From: Bacillota bacterium
Lineage (GTDB): Bacteria > Bacillota > Clostridia > Peptostreptococcales > Anaerovoracaceae
Assembly: GCA_019420305.1 (NCBI GenBank)
Contig: JAHZHL010000006.1
Location: forward strand, 1-64,000
Reading direction: 5' to 3'
DNA length: 64,000 bases
Positions 33,294 through 42,082 of the stretch are shown here, one piece after another; position 1 is the first letter of the stretch, and each line of letters begins with the position of its first letter. The notes under the pieces were generated by a model that had not been told where the DNA came from, did no database searches, and saw nothing but the letters and a program-made list of their open reading frames with translations. The translations under genes and the position numbers were made by a program.

Positions 33294-35174
33294 ATGGAAA
33301 AGCTGGAAGAATTTTTAGAATGGGGCGGCACAAAAAAAGACATTACGTTTTTAATTCTCGGCGGCATTTCGCTGATTTTCAGTATCTTTGATCTGCTCCC
33401 CCTCCCTTTTGACGCGGCCTGGGTGGCGATTATCCTCTGCGGCCTGCCGATTATTCTGGAAGCGATAATCGGTCTTGTAACCGCCTTTGACATTAAGGCG
33501 GATGTACTGGTCTCCATTGCCCTGGTCGCTTCCATTATCATTGGCGAAGATTTCGCTGCCGGGGAAATCGCCTTCATCATGCAGCTGGGCGCGCTTTTAG
33601 AGGATCTGACGGTAGCGAAGGCCCGCGCGGGGATCGAAAAACTGGTTCATCTGACGCCTCAGACCGCCCGTCTCTTAAAAGACGGACAGGAACAGATTGT
33701 CCCCGCGGAGCAGATTCGCGTAGGCGATGTGCTCCGCGTGCTTCCCGGAGAAACCATTCCCGTTGACGGCGAAATTCTTTCCGGTGAGACCTCCATCAAT
33801 CAGGCGGTTATGACCGGGGAATCCCTCCCTGTCGACAAAACGGCCGGCGATCCGGTATCCAGCGGCACGGTCAATCAGTTCGGCGCCTTTGAGATGAAAG
33901 CGACGAAAGTCGGAGAGGACAGTTCGATTCAGCGCATGATCCGTCTTGTACAGTCCGCGGACGCCGGAAAAGCGAAAATCGTAAGCCTCGCCGATCGCTG
34001 GGCCACCTGGATCGTTGTGATTGCTCTGAGCGCCGCCGCGCTAACCTGGCTGGTTTCCGGTGAAATCATCCGCGCTGTGACCATTCTGGTTGTTTTCTGT
34101 CCCTGCGCTCTGGTGCTCGCTACACCTACGGCCGTTATGGCTGCCATCGGCAACGCCACGAAACACAGTTTTCTCGTGCGGGAAGGAGACGCCCTGGAGA
34201 GGCTGGCTTCTGTTTCCAAGATCACCTTCGACAAGACCGGCACCCTGACCTATGGAAAACCGGAAGTCACCGATATTTACTGCTGTTCTTCCGATTATTC
34301 CCCACAGCGGCTGTTCCGGTACGCGGCCAGCGTAGAAGCCCTTTCGGAACACCCCCTTGGAAAAGCCATTGTATCCGGCTATCAGAAAGAATACACGGAA
34401 AAACCGCCCGCGGCTCAGCAGTTTCAGATGCTTCCCGGACGCGGAGTAAAGGGCCTTGTTGAAGGAATGGAAATTCTGGCCGGAAACAGAGAGATGCTCA
34501 CGGAGGCGGGCGTTTCCCTGCCTGCCCAAATGATTGACCGGGCAGAGCGGCATCTGGATAACGGCTGCACCGTCATCTATCTGTCCGCCGGTCGAAAGCC
34601 TCTCGGATTTCTTGCGCTTTCCGATACGCTGCGGCAGGACGCTTCTTCCATGATCCAGCAGGTAAAAAAGACCGGCGTGGATCCGGTGCTTCTCACAGGG
34701 GATCATGGAAATGCCGCCGAAAACATTGCCGGACAGCTGTCCATCGGAGAAGTGCACGCGGAGTGCCTCCCGGAGGACAAGCTGAACTGGATTGATGCTT
34801 ATCAGAAGGAAGAGAAAAAGGTCTGCATGATCGGGGACGGAATCAATGACGCGCCCGCTCTGAAAAAAGCCTGGGTCGGAATCGCCATGGGCGGCGTTGG
34901 CAGTGATATCGCTGTTGACGCGGCCGACATCGCCCTTGTCAACGATGATATCAAAGAGCTGCCTCATCTGCTCCGTCTCGCCAGACGGATGATGCTTACC
35001 ATCAAATGCAATCTGTCCTTTTCCCTGGCTCTCAATTTTGTCGCCATCGTCCTCGCCATTACCGGAATTTTAAACCCGGTGGTGGGCGCGCTGGTACACA
35101 ACGCGGGTTCTGTCCTGGTGATCATCAACTCCTCCCTGCTCTTAAAATGGAAATGGAAGGGTGAGCGGAAATAA
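33294..35174 (+). CDS. P1B-type heavy-metal-transporting ATPase
   Basis: 626 residues, with no N-terminal metal-binding domain. It exports a metal ion across the membrane using ATP. Motifs: MTGESLPVDK (actuator), CPCALVLATPTAVMAAIGNATKHS (CPC metal site, helix 6), FDKTGTLTYGKP (phosphorylated Asp), SEHPLGKAI (nucleotide-binding HP motif) and MIGDGINDAPALK. The CPC motif fits either Cu(I)/Ag(I) or Zn/Cd/Pb pumps; the C-terminal helix LSFSLALNFVAIVLAITG resembles the Zn/Cd group, whereas the upstream CsoR-like sites suggest copper. Specificity is unresolved. Confidence 0.92.
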   Translation: MEKLEEFLEWGGTKKDITFLILGGISLIFSIFDLLPLPFDAAWVAIILCGLPIILEAIIGLVTAFDIKADVLVSIALVASIIIGEDFAAGEIAFIMQLGALLEDLTVAKARAGIEKLVHLTPQTARLLKDGQEQIVPAEQIRVGDVLRVLPGETIPVDGEILSGETSINQAVMTGESLPVDKTAGDPVSSGTVNQFGAFEMKATKVGEDSSIQRMIRLVQSADAGKAKIVSLADRWATWIVVIALSAAALTWLVSGEIIRAVTILVVFCPCALVLATPTAVMAAIGNATKHSFLVREGDALERLASVSKITFDKTGTLTYGKPEVTDIYCCSSDYSPQRLFRYAASVEALSEHPLGKAIVSGYQKEYTEKPPAAQQFQMLPGRGVKGLVEGMEILAGNREMLTEAGVSLPAQMIDRAERHLDNGCTVIYLSAGRKPLGFLALSDTLRQDASSMIQQVKKTGVDPVLLTGDHGNAAENIAGQLSIGEVHAECLPEDKLNWIDAYQKEEKKVCMIGDGINDAPALKKAWVGIAMGGVGSDIAVDAADIALVNDDIKELPHLLRLARRMMLTIKCNLSFSLALNFVAIVLAITGILNPVVGALVHNAGSVLVIINSSLLLKWKWKGERK

Positions 35175-35186
35175 ATCGTTCTGTCA

Positions 35187-35221
35187 AAAACACCGCCAGC
35201 ATTTGCTGCCCGCGGTGTTTT
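35187..35221 (+). terminator. Bidirectional terminator after the P1B ATPase
   Basis: AAAACACCGC pairs with GCGGTGTTTT, with an inner CAGC/GCTG pair. It serves this gene and the converging DUF3343 gene. Confidence 0.85.
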
Positions 35222-35234
35222 ATTCTTCCATATT

Positions 35235-35510
35235 TTATTGAATCCGCCGGTAAGCGGGGCTGCCGCTCCCATGGGTCACCATAAAGATTCCCCTGGTATC
35301 AATCTGGCTCTGAGCCAGAATGGCGAGAACCCGCTGCAGATCCTGGCCGTTTAGATACAGAGCCTGCCCGCAGGACCGCAGAAGCTGTGTCGGAACCCGG
35401 CGCAGCTGGCTCCCGATCCCCTGCTCCATCAGCTTATCCCTGGCATACATCGCCTTGTAAAACGAAGAAAAGGTCAGAAGATAATCCGGCGCGCTTTGTG
35501 GATTGTGCAA
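35235..35510 (-). CDS. DUF3343 (putative Se/S-carrier-like) protein
   Basis: 91 residues of the DUF3343 family, sometimes called a putative selenium/sulfur carrier on the basis of a conserved Cys, here in RSCGQALYL. The role is not established. The start codon is a TTG at 35510: AGGAGGT lies seven bases upstream and no ATG is suitably placed. It follows dacF by 16 bases and is co-transcribed with it. Confidence 0.75.
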   Translation of the reverse strand: MHNPQSAPDYLLTFSSFYKAMYARDKLMEQGIGSQLRRVPTQLLRSCGQALYLNGQDLQRVLAILAQSQIDTRGIFMVTHGSGSPAYRRIQ

Positions 35511-35526
35511 AAAAAGGACCTCCTGT

Positions 35527-36744
35527 CTATGTCTCTATCAGCTTTTTCATCATCTGTATGTACAGTTCTTTGATTGACGCTTTTTTTGCACTGTCCCGAG
35601 CTACAATGGGAAACCGCTCCTTTTCCTTTCCATCCTGAAGCACAACCAGTTCCCCCAGCTTCTGTCCCCGCTTTAACGGCAATTTGATATAGCCGTCCAT
35701 CTCAATCTTTGTTTTGATGCGGTTCTTGTTTCCCTTTTTTACGAGAATCGCCGCGTCATCCTCCATGATCACATCGACTTTGGAAGGGGTTCCCTTTTCG
35801 ATTTTCAGCGCTTTCTGCACCTGCCCTTTTTCCGCGATTTTCACACTTTCATAATTGGAGAACCCGTAATCCAAGAGCCGTTTTATTTCCGCGAACCGGA
35901 TATTGGATGTGGTGCATCCCAGGATTACTCCGATCAATCTGGTTCCATCCCTTTCGGCGGCGCCGGACAGGCAGTAGCCCGCGTCCTGGGTAAAGCCGGT
36001 TTTAATACCGATGGCTCCCGGATACTGTTTAATCAGTTTGTTGGTATTGGTAAGTCCGAACTCCTTTTCTTTTCCCGGAAGGCCCACTTTAATCGTATCC
36101 TGCCATTTTGTAAACCACTGGGCAGTCTCCGGAAAGGCGATCAAAGCCCGGGACATTACTGCTATATCATATGCGCTGGTATAATGATTTGCCACCGGAA
36201 GCCCGTTGGTGTTGACAAAATGGCTGTCCTTCATTCCCAGTTCCGCAGCCCTTTTGTTCATCTGTTCTACAAACATTTCCACGCTTCCGGCAAGATGTTC
36301 GGCCAAAGCCACACATCCGTCGTTGGCGCTTACCATGGCCACGCCTTTCAGAAGTTCCTCCACCGTATGCTGTTCCCCCGGTTCCATATACATCTGGCTG
36401 CCTCCCATGGAAGCTGCCCGCTCGGAGATGGTCACCGTATCGCTGAGGCTGATCTTTCCGCTGTCACAGCCTTCTAAAATCAAAAGCATGGTCATCACCT
36501 TGGTAACCGACGCGGGAGGAAGCTTTTTATGCGCGTTCTGTGCGAAAAGGACTTCACCGCTCACCGCGTCCATCAGCACCGCGGCTTTCGCCTTTACCTT
36601 CATTCCCGTCTCCTTCTCCGATGGTTCCACTCTGGCGTTTACAATGGAAATGCTCCTCTCCTGCGGCTGAAACTGATCGATTCCCATAAATCCGCCAAAC
36701 AGCAGCGCAGCGATCAGACAGCCGCTGATAATCTTTTTTTTCAC
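35527..36744 (-). CDS. dacF: D-alanyl-D-alanine carboxypeptidase (DacF-like)
   Basis: 405 residues. A secreted or membrane-attached penicillin-binding protein that trims the terminal D-Ala from peptidoglycan pentapeptides. N-terminal signal peptide (KKKIISGCLIAALLFGGFMG), SxxK at Ser79-Lys82 (PPASVTK), SAND as the SxN motif, and KTGFT as the KTG triad, then the PBP5-type C-terminal beta domain. The start is a GTG at 36744 after AAGGGGG; the longer frame upstream has no signal-peptide logic. In spore formers DacF homologues act in the forespore or vegetative wall. Confidence 0.9.
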   Translation of the reverse strand: MKKKIISGCLIAALLFGGFMGIDQFQPQERSISIVNARVEPSEKETGMKVKAKAAVLMDAVSGEVLFAQNAHKKLPPASVTKVMTMLLILEGCDSGKISLSDTVTISERAASMGGSQMYMEPGEQHTVEELLKGVAMVSANDGCVALAEHLAGSVEMFVEQMNKRAAELGMKDSHFVNTNGLPVANHYTSAYDIAVMSRALIAFPETAQWFTKWQDTIKVGLPGKEKEFGLTNTNKLIKQYPGAIGIKTGFTQDAGYCLSGAAERDGTRLIGVILGCTTSNIRFAEIKRLLDYGFSNYESVKIAEKGQVQKALKIEKGTPSKVDVIMEDDAAILVKKGNKNRIKTKIEMDGYIKLPLKRGQKLGELVVLQDGKEKERFPIVARDSAKKASIKELYIQMMKKLIET

Positions 36745-36824
36745 ACAAAAAACCCCCTTCACCTGCGAATCGCTATTACTAGCATATTCGCGGGCCGGGG
36801 GTTTAGCACTAAAAATCCAGCAAA

Positions 36825-38039
36825 TCACACGCTCTTCTTATTCAACAGAAAATCAATCATATTATAATGAACAATTCCATTCCTGCTCATATCCACAATA
36901 TCATTACTGATTACATATTTGGGGAAATTGTCGTCTATCTTTTCCAGATTGCCAAATTCCCTTGCAACGCAGTCCTCTGTCAATACATACGCCACCTGAA
37001 TATAAAGTTTCTTTTGCCCTTTGTAGCAGACGAAATCAATCTCCTGTGTATCCAGCTTTCCCACCTTCACATCATACCCTCTGCTCAGCATTTCCAGATA
37101 CACTACATTTTCAAATAGTTTGTTTGTGTCTATTTGTTCACTCGCTTTATTTATATTGCGAAGCCCAATATCGCCAGCATAATACTTTTCTGTTGATGCC
37201 AGGATATTCTTCCCTTTAATGTCATATCGCTCTGCTTTTGATAAAATCATACCCGCCTGCAGCTTGTCAATATAATTCAGTATTGTTTCCACCGTGGTCG
37301 CCTGACCGGATGATATCAAAGCCCGGCTGATGGAACGCGCTGAAAATGGGTTCCCGATATTATCCAACAGAAACTCCAAAAGTTTTCTCAAAAGATTTTC
37401 ATTGCGGATCGCGTGCCTGGAAAGAATATCTTTCATCACAACCGAATCATAAACATCTTCCAGATAGGTGCGGATCGAATGTGGATCCGGCAGCACCAGG
37501 CGCATCGGCAATCCACCATATTTCAGATACTCCGTAAAAAGCTGTTCCCTGGTATACGTCATCTCATTTTTATCATAGAATTCCTGAATCTCAGACAGTA
37601 CAAAAGGGTATACATGGAAGGAAACATATCTTCCGGCCATATTCGTTGCCAGTTCCCCGGACAGCAGTTTGCTGTTAGAGCCTGTTACATAAATATCGCA
37701 GTCAAAGTCAATCCGAAAAGAAGCGATCACCGAATGCCACTCTTCCACATGCTGGATCTCATCAAAAAAAAGATATACCCTCCCTTTCGCCTGTTTTACC
37801 CGTTCTGTAACATATTGATAAAAGATATCTGCAGCTTCCAGCTCTTTAAAACGTCTGGACTCAAAGTTAATTTCTATTATATTTTCCTTTGATACACCGC
37901 GCTCCAAAAGAACATCCCGGATCTGTGAAAGCAGGATGGTCTTTCCACTTCTTCTGAGGCCGATCAAGACCTTAATCAGATCCTGGTCAATGAATGGGCG
38001 TATCCGATCCAGATACAAGTTTCGTCTTATCATCTCCAT
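36825..38039 (-). CDS. AAA-type ATP-binding protein with DUF4143 domain
   Basis: About 404 residues. N-terminal AAA ATPase with Walker A IGLRRSGKTILLSQ and Walker B YLFFDEIQHVEEWHSV, a TGSNSKLLSGE sensor, and a C-terminal DUF4143 region (AGDIGLRNINK, NLFENVVYLEML, EIDFVCYKGQKKLYIQVAYVL), which has a PD-(D/E)xK nuclease-like look. These proteins are frequent in anaerobes with no settled function; some lie near mobile DNA. The start at 38039 has AAAGGA ten bases upstream. It stands alone, and its AT-rich codons differ from those of its neighbours, suggesting acquisition. Confidence 0.85.
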   Translation of the reverse strand: MEMIRRNLYLDRIRPFIDQDLIKVLIGLRRSGKTILLSQIRDVLLERGVSKENIIEINFESRRFKELEAADIFYQYVTERVKQAKGRVYLFFDEIQHVEEWHSVIASFRIDFDCDIYVTGSNSKLLSGELATNMAGRYVSFHVYPFVLSEIQEFYDKNEMTYTREQLFTEYLKYGGLPMRLVLPDPHSIRTYLEDVYDSVVMKDILSRHAIRNENLLRKLLEFLLDNIGNPFSARSISRALISSGQATTVETILNYIDKLQAGMILSKAERYDIKGKNILASTEKYYAGDIGLRNINKASEQIDTNKLFENVVYLEMLSRGYDVKVGKLDTQEIDFVCYKGQKKLYIQVAYVLTEDCVAREFGNLEKIDDNFPKYVISNDIVDMSRNGIVHYNMIDFLLNKKSV

Positions 38040-38135
38040 ACATTTCACGTCCTTTAACCATTTTGTCATTATTATACCTGACGTTTTTATTATAATCAAC
38101 TTTTTGTCGTTTTATAAGCTTACAATTTTAATTCA

Positions 38136-38174
38136 AAAAGGCCGGAAATCGTTTCTCAAGATTTCCGGCCTTTT
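38136..38174 (-). terminator. Terminator after the LRR protein gene
   Basis: A perfect 15-bp stem (AAAAGGCCGGAAATC and complement) with a 9-base loop, flanked by A and T runs. Confidence 0.9.
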
Positions 38175-38195
38175 CCTATGGCGCCGTCCCGCTTT

Positions 38196-40622
38196 TTATT
38201 TCACCTTAACACTCTTCACTTTGGAATATGTGCTGACCAGTTTTTTCCCGCCTTCCATTTTCCAGGCGCGCACTTTGTAATAGTAAGTCCCGCCTTTTTT
38301 CCTGTATTTTTTAGCGTAGCTCGTCTTGCCCCCTTTGAGGGTCTTTATCTTCTTAAACTTACCGTTTTTCCGGGAAGCCTGATAAATGTCGTAGCCCTCC
38401 GCGCCGCTTACCTTGCTCCAGGAAAGAACCGCCTTCTTTTTTCCGGCTTTTACACGCAGTACCGGTGTTTTCGGCTTTACCGCCCGGTTTGCCGTGTTCC
38501 TGCCCGCGGTTTCCTGTCTTCCGGATGTGTTCTCTGTGGAGAGAATTTCTGACGGGGCTTCTGTCTTCCCGGGGTCTGTTTCCGGTTCTGCCGCCTCCGC
38601 TGTTTCCAGACGCAGGAAAAGGGCTTCCGCGACATCCGCCCCAATATGTGCCTGCTGGACTTCGGTCAGTCTCTCATAGCCATCGATCAGACCCTTCAGC
38701 CTGTTTTTCATGGCAGGAGTCACCTGTTTCAACGGAAGCTTATGCGCGTTTTCCGTACCGGCAAGCCACTGCGCCGCCACATGGGTATTTTCCAGTTCCT
38801 CCGCCTGCGGGCGAAGCTGCTTCCGAGCCTGTTCTGACAGTTTGCCGCGTAATTCCGGAGTTTTCAGGGTGCTGTACTTGTCCAGCCGATCCAGGGACTG
38901 CAAAGCTTCTCCTGTTTTTTCCTCAGCGGATTCCGCCTGCACTGCGTCGGACAGAGATACTTCCGTCCAGTTCAGCGCTTCCTGGTGCTGCGCGCTCCAG
39001 CCTTCGGTCAGTTCCGCAATCCGTTGGTGTTCTGTCTTTATCTTCTCTGCCGCGGATATTGTCCTGGAGAGCGAAGCCTTCATGGCAGCGCTGTCTGAAC
39101 CCATGCCGATAATCGCCTCACGGCCTTTTTCATACAGCGATTCCAGTGAAGCCCAGTCTTCTGCGGTATAATCCTCGTTCTTATAATCAGCGAATGCCAG
39201 ATCCATCTGCTCAAGATACGGCTTTCGAGCTTCTTCCGGCTTCAGTTCCCAGGCAGCGTACAGCGTAACGGTCCCGTCTTCCTGCGCGGTCAGATTCCGC
39301 ACCGAAGCCTGATCGGCGTATACCGCCGCTCCGTCCGGCTTTAAGGCCCACCCGGCAAAATGATACCGTTCTCTTTCAAAGGTGTTCGGTAAAAGCGCCG
39401 CGTCCTTTCCATAGACAGCCCGGGTTTCACCCATAGCGTCCCCTTCCGCGTCTTCGCTGTTTTTCTCATAATGGATCCTGTAGCGGACAGGTTCCCACTG
39501 GGCGTACAGCGAAATCGTCTCTCCCTGATAGGTTCCTCCCAGATTTTCTACAGACGCCTTATCTCCATAGGAGATTCCACTGCCGTCCTTCCAGGTATTC
39601 CACCCGGCGAAGGTATATCCTCTTTTCGAAAATCGGCTGCCGGAAAGCGTAAAACGTTCTCCATATTGGGCTTTCTGCGGACTCATGGTGCCGCTGCCTC
39701 CATTGGCGCTGAACTTCACGGTATAGGAATTGGCGATCCGCTTTGCGTAGATCGTCTGTCCATCTGCCGGAATCCCGTTTTGATCAATCGGGTTCTGATA
39801 AGCGTCATCCCGGTACCACTGTACATTGTCATATCCCTTTACCGGATTCTGCCGGAAAAAAGAATCTGCGGAAAGCATCCTTCCGGCAAGATCCGGCAGA
39901 TAGATCTGCTGCAGATTATTATAGCTGGCAGAAAACCCACTGCCTTCCAGCATCCGGTTGGCGCGCAGATCCAGAGATGTCAGCCGGTTGTCTCCCGCGC
40001 TGAGAAATTTCAGGCCGGACAGTCCGGAAACATCCAGATTCGTGAGGCGGTTATCAAAAACTTCCACCAGCTCCAGCTTCGGATTATTGCGGAAATCCAA
40101 GGTTTGCAGAAGATTGTTACTTACATGAAGCGCCTTCAGCTCCGGATTTCCCAAAAGATCAAGAGAGGACAGCTTATTCTGCTCACAGTTCAGGGTCCGA
40201 AGCTCCGGACTGTTTGTCACGTTCAGAACCCGCAGGTCATTGGATTTGCAGAAAACAAATTCCAGTTCTTCATTTTCCGACAGATCCAGTTCATCCAGTC
40301 TGTGGCCTGATACACTCAGGTTCTTCAGGGAAGTGAAATATTCAATTCCCGCAAGGGAACCCGCCCGCGCGTTAGAATCGGCGGAAAAGGAAATTTCCGT
40401 GATTCCCGCGATTTCTTCTTCCGTCAGGATTCCATCGCTTCCCGCGCCGTCCAGATTCTTTTCATCCAGCACCCAGCCTCGGAACGCCGGGTCCGGAAAG
40501 GTCTGTTCCGTTACGGGAATCTCCCCGGATTCCGCCGCCGCGCAGGCAGCCGGAAGAAAGGCGTATACCATCAGTACCGCCGCAATTAACAGACAACCCT
40601 TCTTTAATCTTGTTACGTTCAT
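38196..40622 (-). CDS. Secreted LRR / InlB-repeat / Fn3-like surface protein
   Basis: 808 residues from the ATG at 40622 (SD AGGAGG). Signal peptide (KKGCLLIAAVLMVYAFLPAACA), then seven or eight leucine-rich repeats of the type LxxLDLSxNxxL (about residues 60-250). Two Listeria-Bacteroides InlB B repeats follow (YTVKFSANGGSGTMSP to YAQWE, and the next to YAAWE), then a FIVAR-like helical part (QMDLAFADYKNEDYTAEDW), and finally a Lys-rich fibronectin-III-like domain (AVLSWSKVSGAEGYDIY). No LPxTG or cell-wall-binding repeat is seen, so it may be released or held by charge. Likely adhesin or host/matrix-interacting protein. Confidence 0.88.
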   Translation of the reverse strand: MNVTRLKKGCLLIAAVLMVYAFLPAACAAAESGEIPVTEQTFPDPAFRGWVLDEKNLDGAGSDGILTEEEIAGITEISFSADSNARAGSLAGIEYFTSLKNLSVSGHRLDELDLSENEELEFVFCKSNDLRVLNVTNSPELRTLNCEQNKLSSLDLLGNPELKALHVSNNLLQTLDFRNNPKLELVEVFDNRLTNLDVSGLSGLKFLSAGDNRLTSLDLRANRMLEGSGFSASYNNLQQIYLPDLAGRMLSADSFFRQNPVKGYDNVQWYRDDAYQNPIDQNGIPADGQTIYAKRIANSYTVKFSANGGSGTMSPQKAQYGERFTLSGSRFSKRGYTFAGWNTWKDGSGISYGDKASVENLGGTYQGETISLYAQWEPVRYRIHYEKNSEDAEGDAMGETRAVYGKDAALLPNTFERERYHFAGWALKPDGAAVYADQASVRNLTAQEDGTVTLYAAWELKPEEARKPYLEQMDLAFADYKNEDYTAEDWASLESLYEKGREAIIGMGSDSAAMKASLSRTISAAEKIKTEHQRIAELTEGWSAQHQEALNWTEVSLSDAVQAESAEEKTGEALQSLDRLDKYSTLKTPELRGKLSEQARKQLRPQAEELENTHVAAQWLAGTENAHKLPLKQVTPAMKNRLKGLIDGYERLTEVQQAHIGADVAEALFLRLETAEAAEPETDPGKTEAPSEILSTENTSGRQETAGRNTANRAVKPKTPVLRVKAGKKKAVLSWSKVSGAEGYDIYQASRKNGKFKKIKTLKGGKTSYAKKYRKKGGTYYYKVRAWKMEGGKKLVSTYSKVKSVKVK

Positions 40623-40719
40623 TCTTTTCCTCCTGTTTTCAAAAGCATATGAGTGTATATGCCCTGAAAACCTGAGTTCAAACGAACCTTTTTCTTCCAG
40701 TCTGAAAAGTAGCCATTTC

Positions 40720-42081
40720 TTATATCTGTATAGGATCCGAATCGGGTAATTTATGGAAAAACCGAACAACAAAAGGCAAAGAGATGAAAAAAGCCGCAAT
40801 ATCCGCAGCCGTCTGAGCCAGCTCGACTCCGGCAAGCCCTATAAACTCAGGCAGTATCAGAATCGTCGGAATGAAAAGGATTCCGCTTCTCAGAGCGGCA
40901 AGGAAGCTGGCGGTTCCGCTCTTCCCAATACTCTGAAAGAGCATATTGGAGCATAAGGAAAGAGGTAGAAAAAATAAAGCAATCAACTGAGCCCGCAGTG
41001 CCGCGGTGCCGATCATAATTACCTGCGGATCCTCTCTGAAGAACCCGATGAGCGCGGATGACAGAAAAAGTCCAATCAGCGCAATGCAGCCCAACAGTAC
41101 TTCCGCCGCTCCCAGAGTAAAGAAAAAGGCGCTCCGCACCCGATGGTACTGCTTCGCTCCATAGTTAAAAGCGGATACCGGCTGAAATCCCTGTCCGATT
41201 CCGATCCCCACCGAAAAGATCAGATTGCAGATCCGGTTCACAATAGCCATGGCGGCAACCGCCGCGTCACCGTAAACGCCGGCCTGTCCGTTCAGCATCA
41301 TCGTGGAAATGCTGGCCAGCCCCTGGCGCACCAGGCTTGGAAAACCGGTCTGCAAAATCCACAGAAGGTCTCCTTTTTCTCTGGAAATACAGCGCGGAGA
41401 AAACCGGCTCGCCGTCCGTCCGGTCAAAAACATAGCGAGCAGAATCAGAAAACTGACCATCTGAGAGACCGCCGTGGAAATACCCGCTCCTTCTACCCCC
41501 ATACCAACCTTCACCACCAGCAGCCAGTCGCCGAAAATATTCAGGATCCCGCCGATTCCCAGTCCGATCATCGCCAAAGCGGCTTTTCCTTCATAGCGCA
41601 GAATATTATTCATTACAAAGCTTGTTACCATCAGCGGCGCCGCCAGGAGAATGAAAATCCCGTAGTCCTTCGCGAAAGGCAGGATCGTGTCCGTACTCCC
41701 TAACAGGCGCATCAACGGTTCCACAAAAATCAAGCCGAAAATCGCGAATAAAATGCCAACTGCCAGAGAATAGAAAAAACTGGTCGACGCAAACCGCGAG
41801 GCACTCTCCCGATCTTTTTCTCCCAGTTTTCTGGAAATGATACTTCCGGCTCCATGTCCAAACATGAATCCAATCGCCTGTATAATCGCCATCAGTCCGA
41901 ATACAACTCCTACCGCGCCGCTGGCGCTGGTTCCCAGCTTGCTGACAAAGTAGGTATCCGCCATATTGTAAATGTTTGTCACCAGCATGCTGACAGTCGT
42001 TGGAATCCCCAGGGTAACCACAAGCCTGGGGATTGGCGTCTGTGTCATTTTAAGATATTGTTTTGAAGCGTCTTTATCCAA
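40720..42081 (-). CDS. MATE-family efflux transporter
   Basis: 453 residues with 12 predicted membrane helices in two similar halves. Exports drugs or metabolites in exchange for Na+ or H+. The N-terminus (IPRLVVTLGIPTTVSMLVTNIYNMADTYFVSKLG) and the GAVGVVFGLMAIIQAIGFMFGHGAGSIISR segment are typical. The start is a TTG at 42081 after AGGAGG. It directly follows another MATE gene; both lie downstream of a MarR regulator, so this is a three-gene operon. The two transporters may work separately or as a pair. Confidence 0.88.
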   Translation of the reverse strand: MDKDASKQYLKMTQTPIPRLVVTLGIPTTVSMLVTNIYNMADTYFVSKLGTSASGAVGVVFGLMAIIQAIGFMFGHGAGSIISRKLGEKDRESASRFASTSFFYSLAVGILFAIFGLIFVEPLMRLLGSTDTILPFAKDYGIFILLAAPLMVTSFVMNNILRYEGKAALAMIGLGIGGILNIFGDWLLVVKVGMGVEGAGISTAVSQMVSFLILLAMFLTGRTASRFSPRCISREKGDLLWILQTGFPSLVRQGLASISTMMLNGQAGVYGDAAVAAMAIVNRICNLIFSVGIGIGQGFQPVSAFNYGAKQYHRVRSAFFFTLGAAEVLLGCIALIGLFLSSALIGFFREDPQVIMIGTAALRAQLIALFFLPLSLCSNMLFQSIGKSGTASFLAALRSGILFIPTILILPEFIGLAGVELAQTAADIAAFFISLPFVVRFFHKLPDSDPIQI

Positions 42082-42082
42082 C

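Noticed and set aside
34041..34967. A 308-residue minus-strand frame opposite the P1B ATPase
   Set aside because: Shadow of a well-supported gene with DKTG and CPC motifs.
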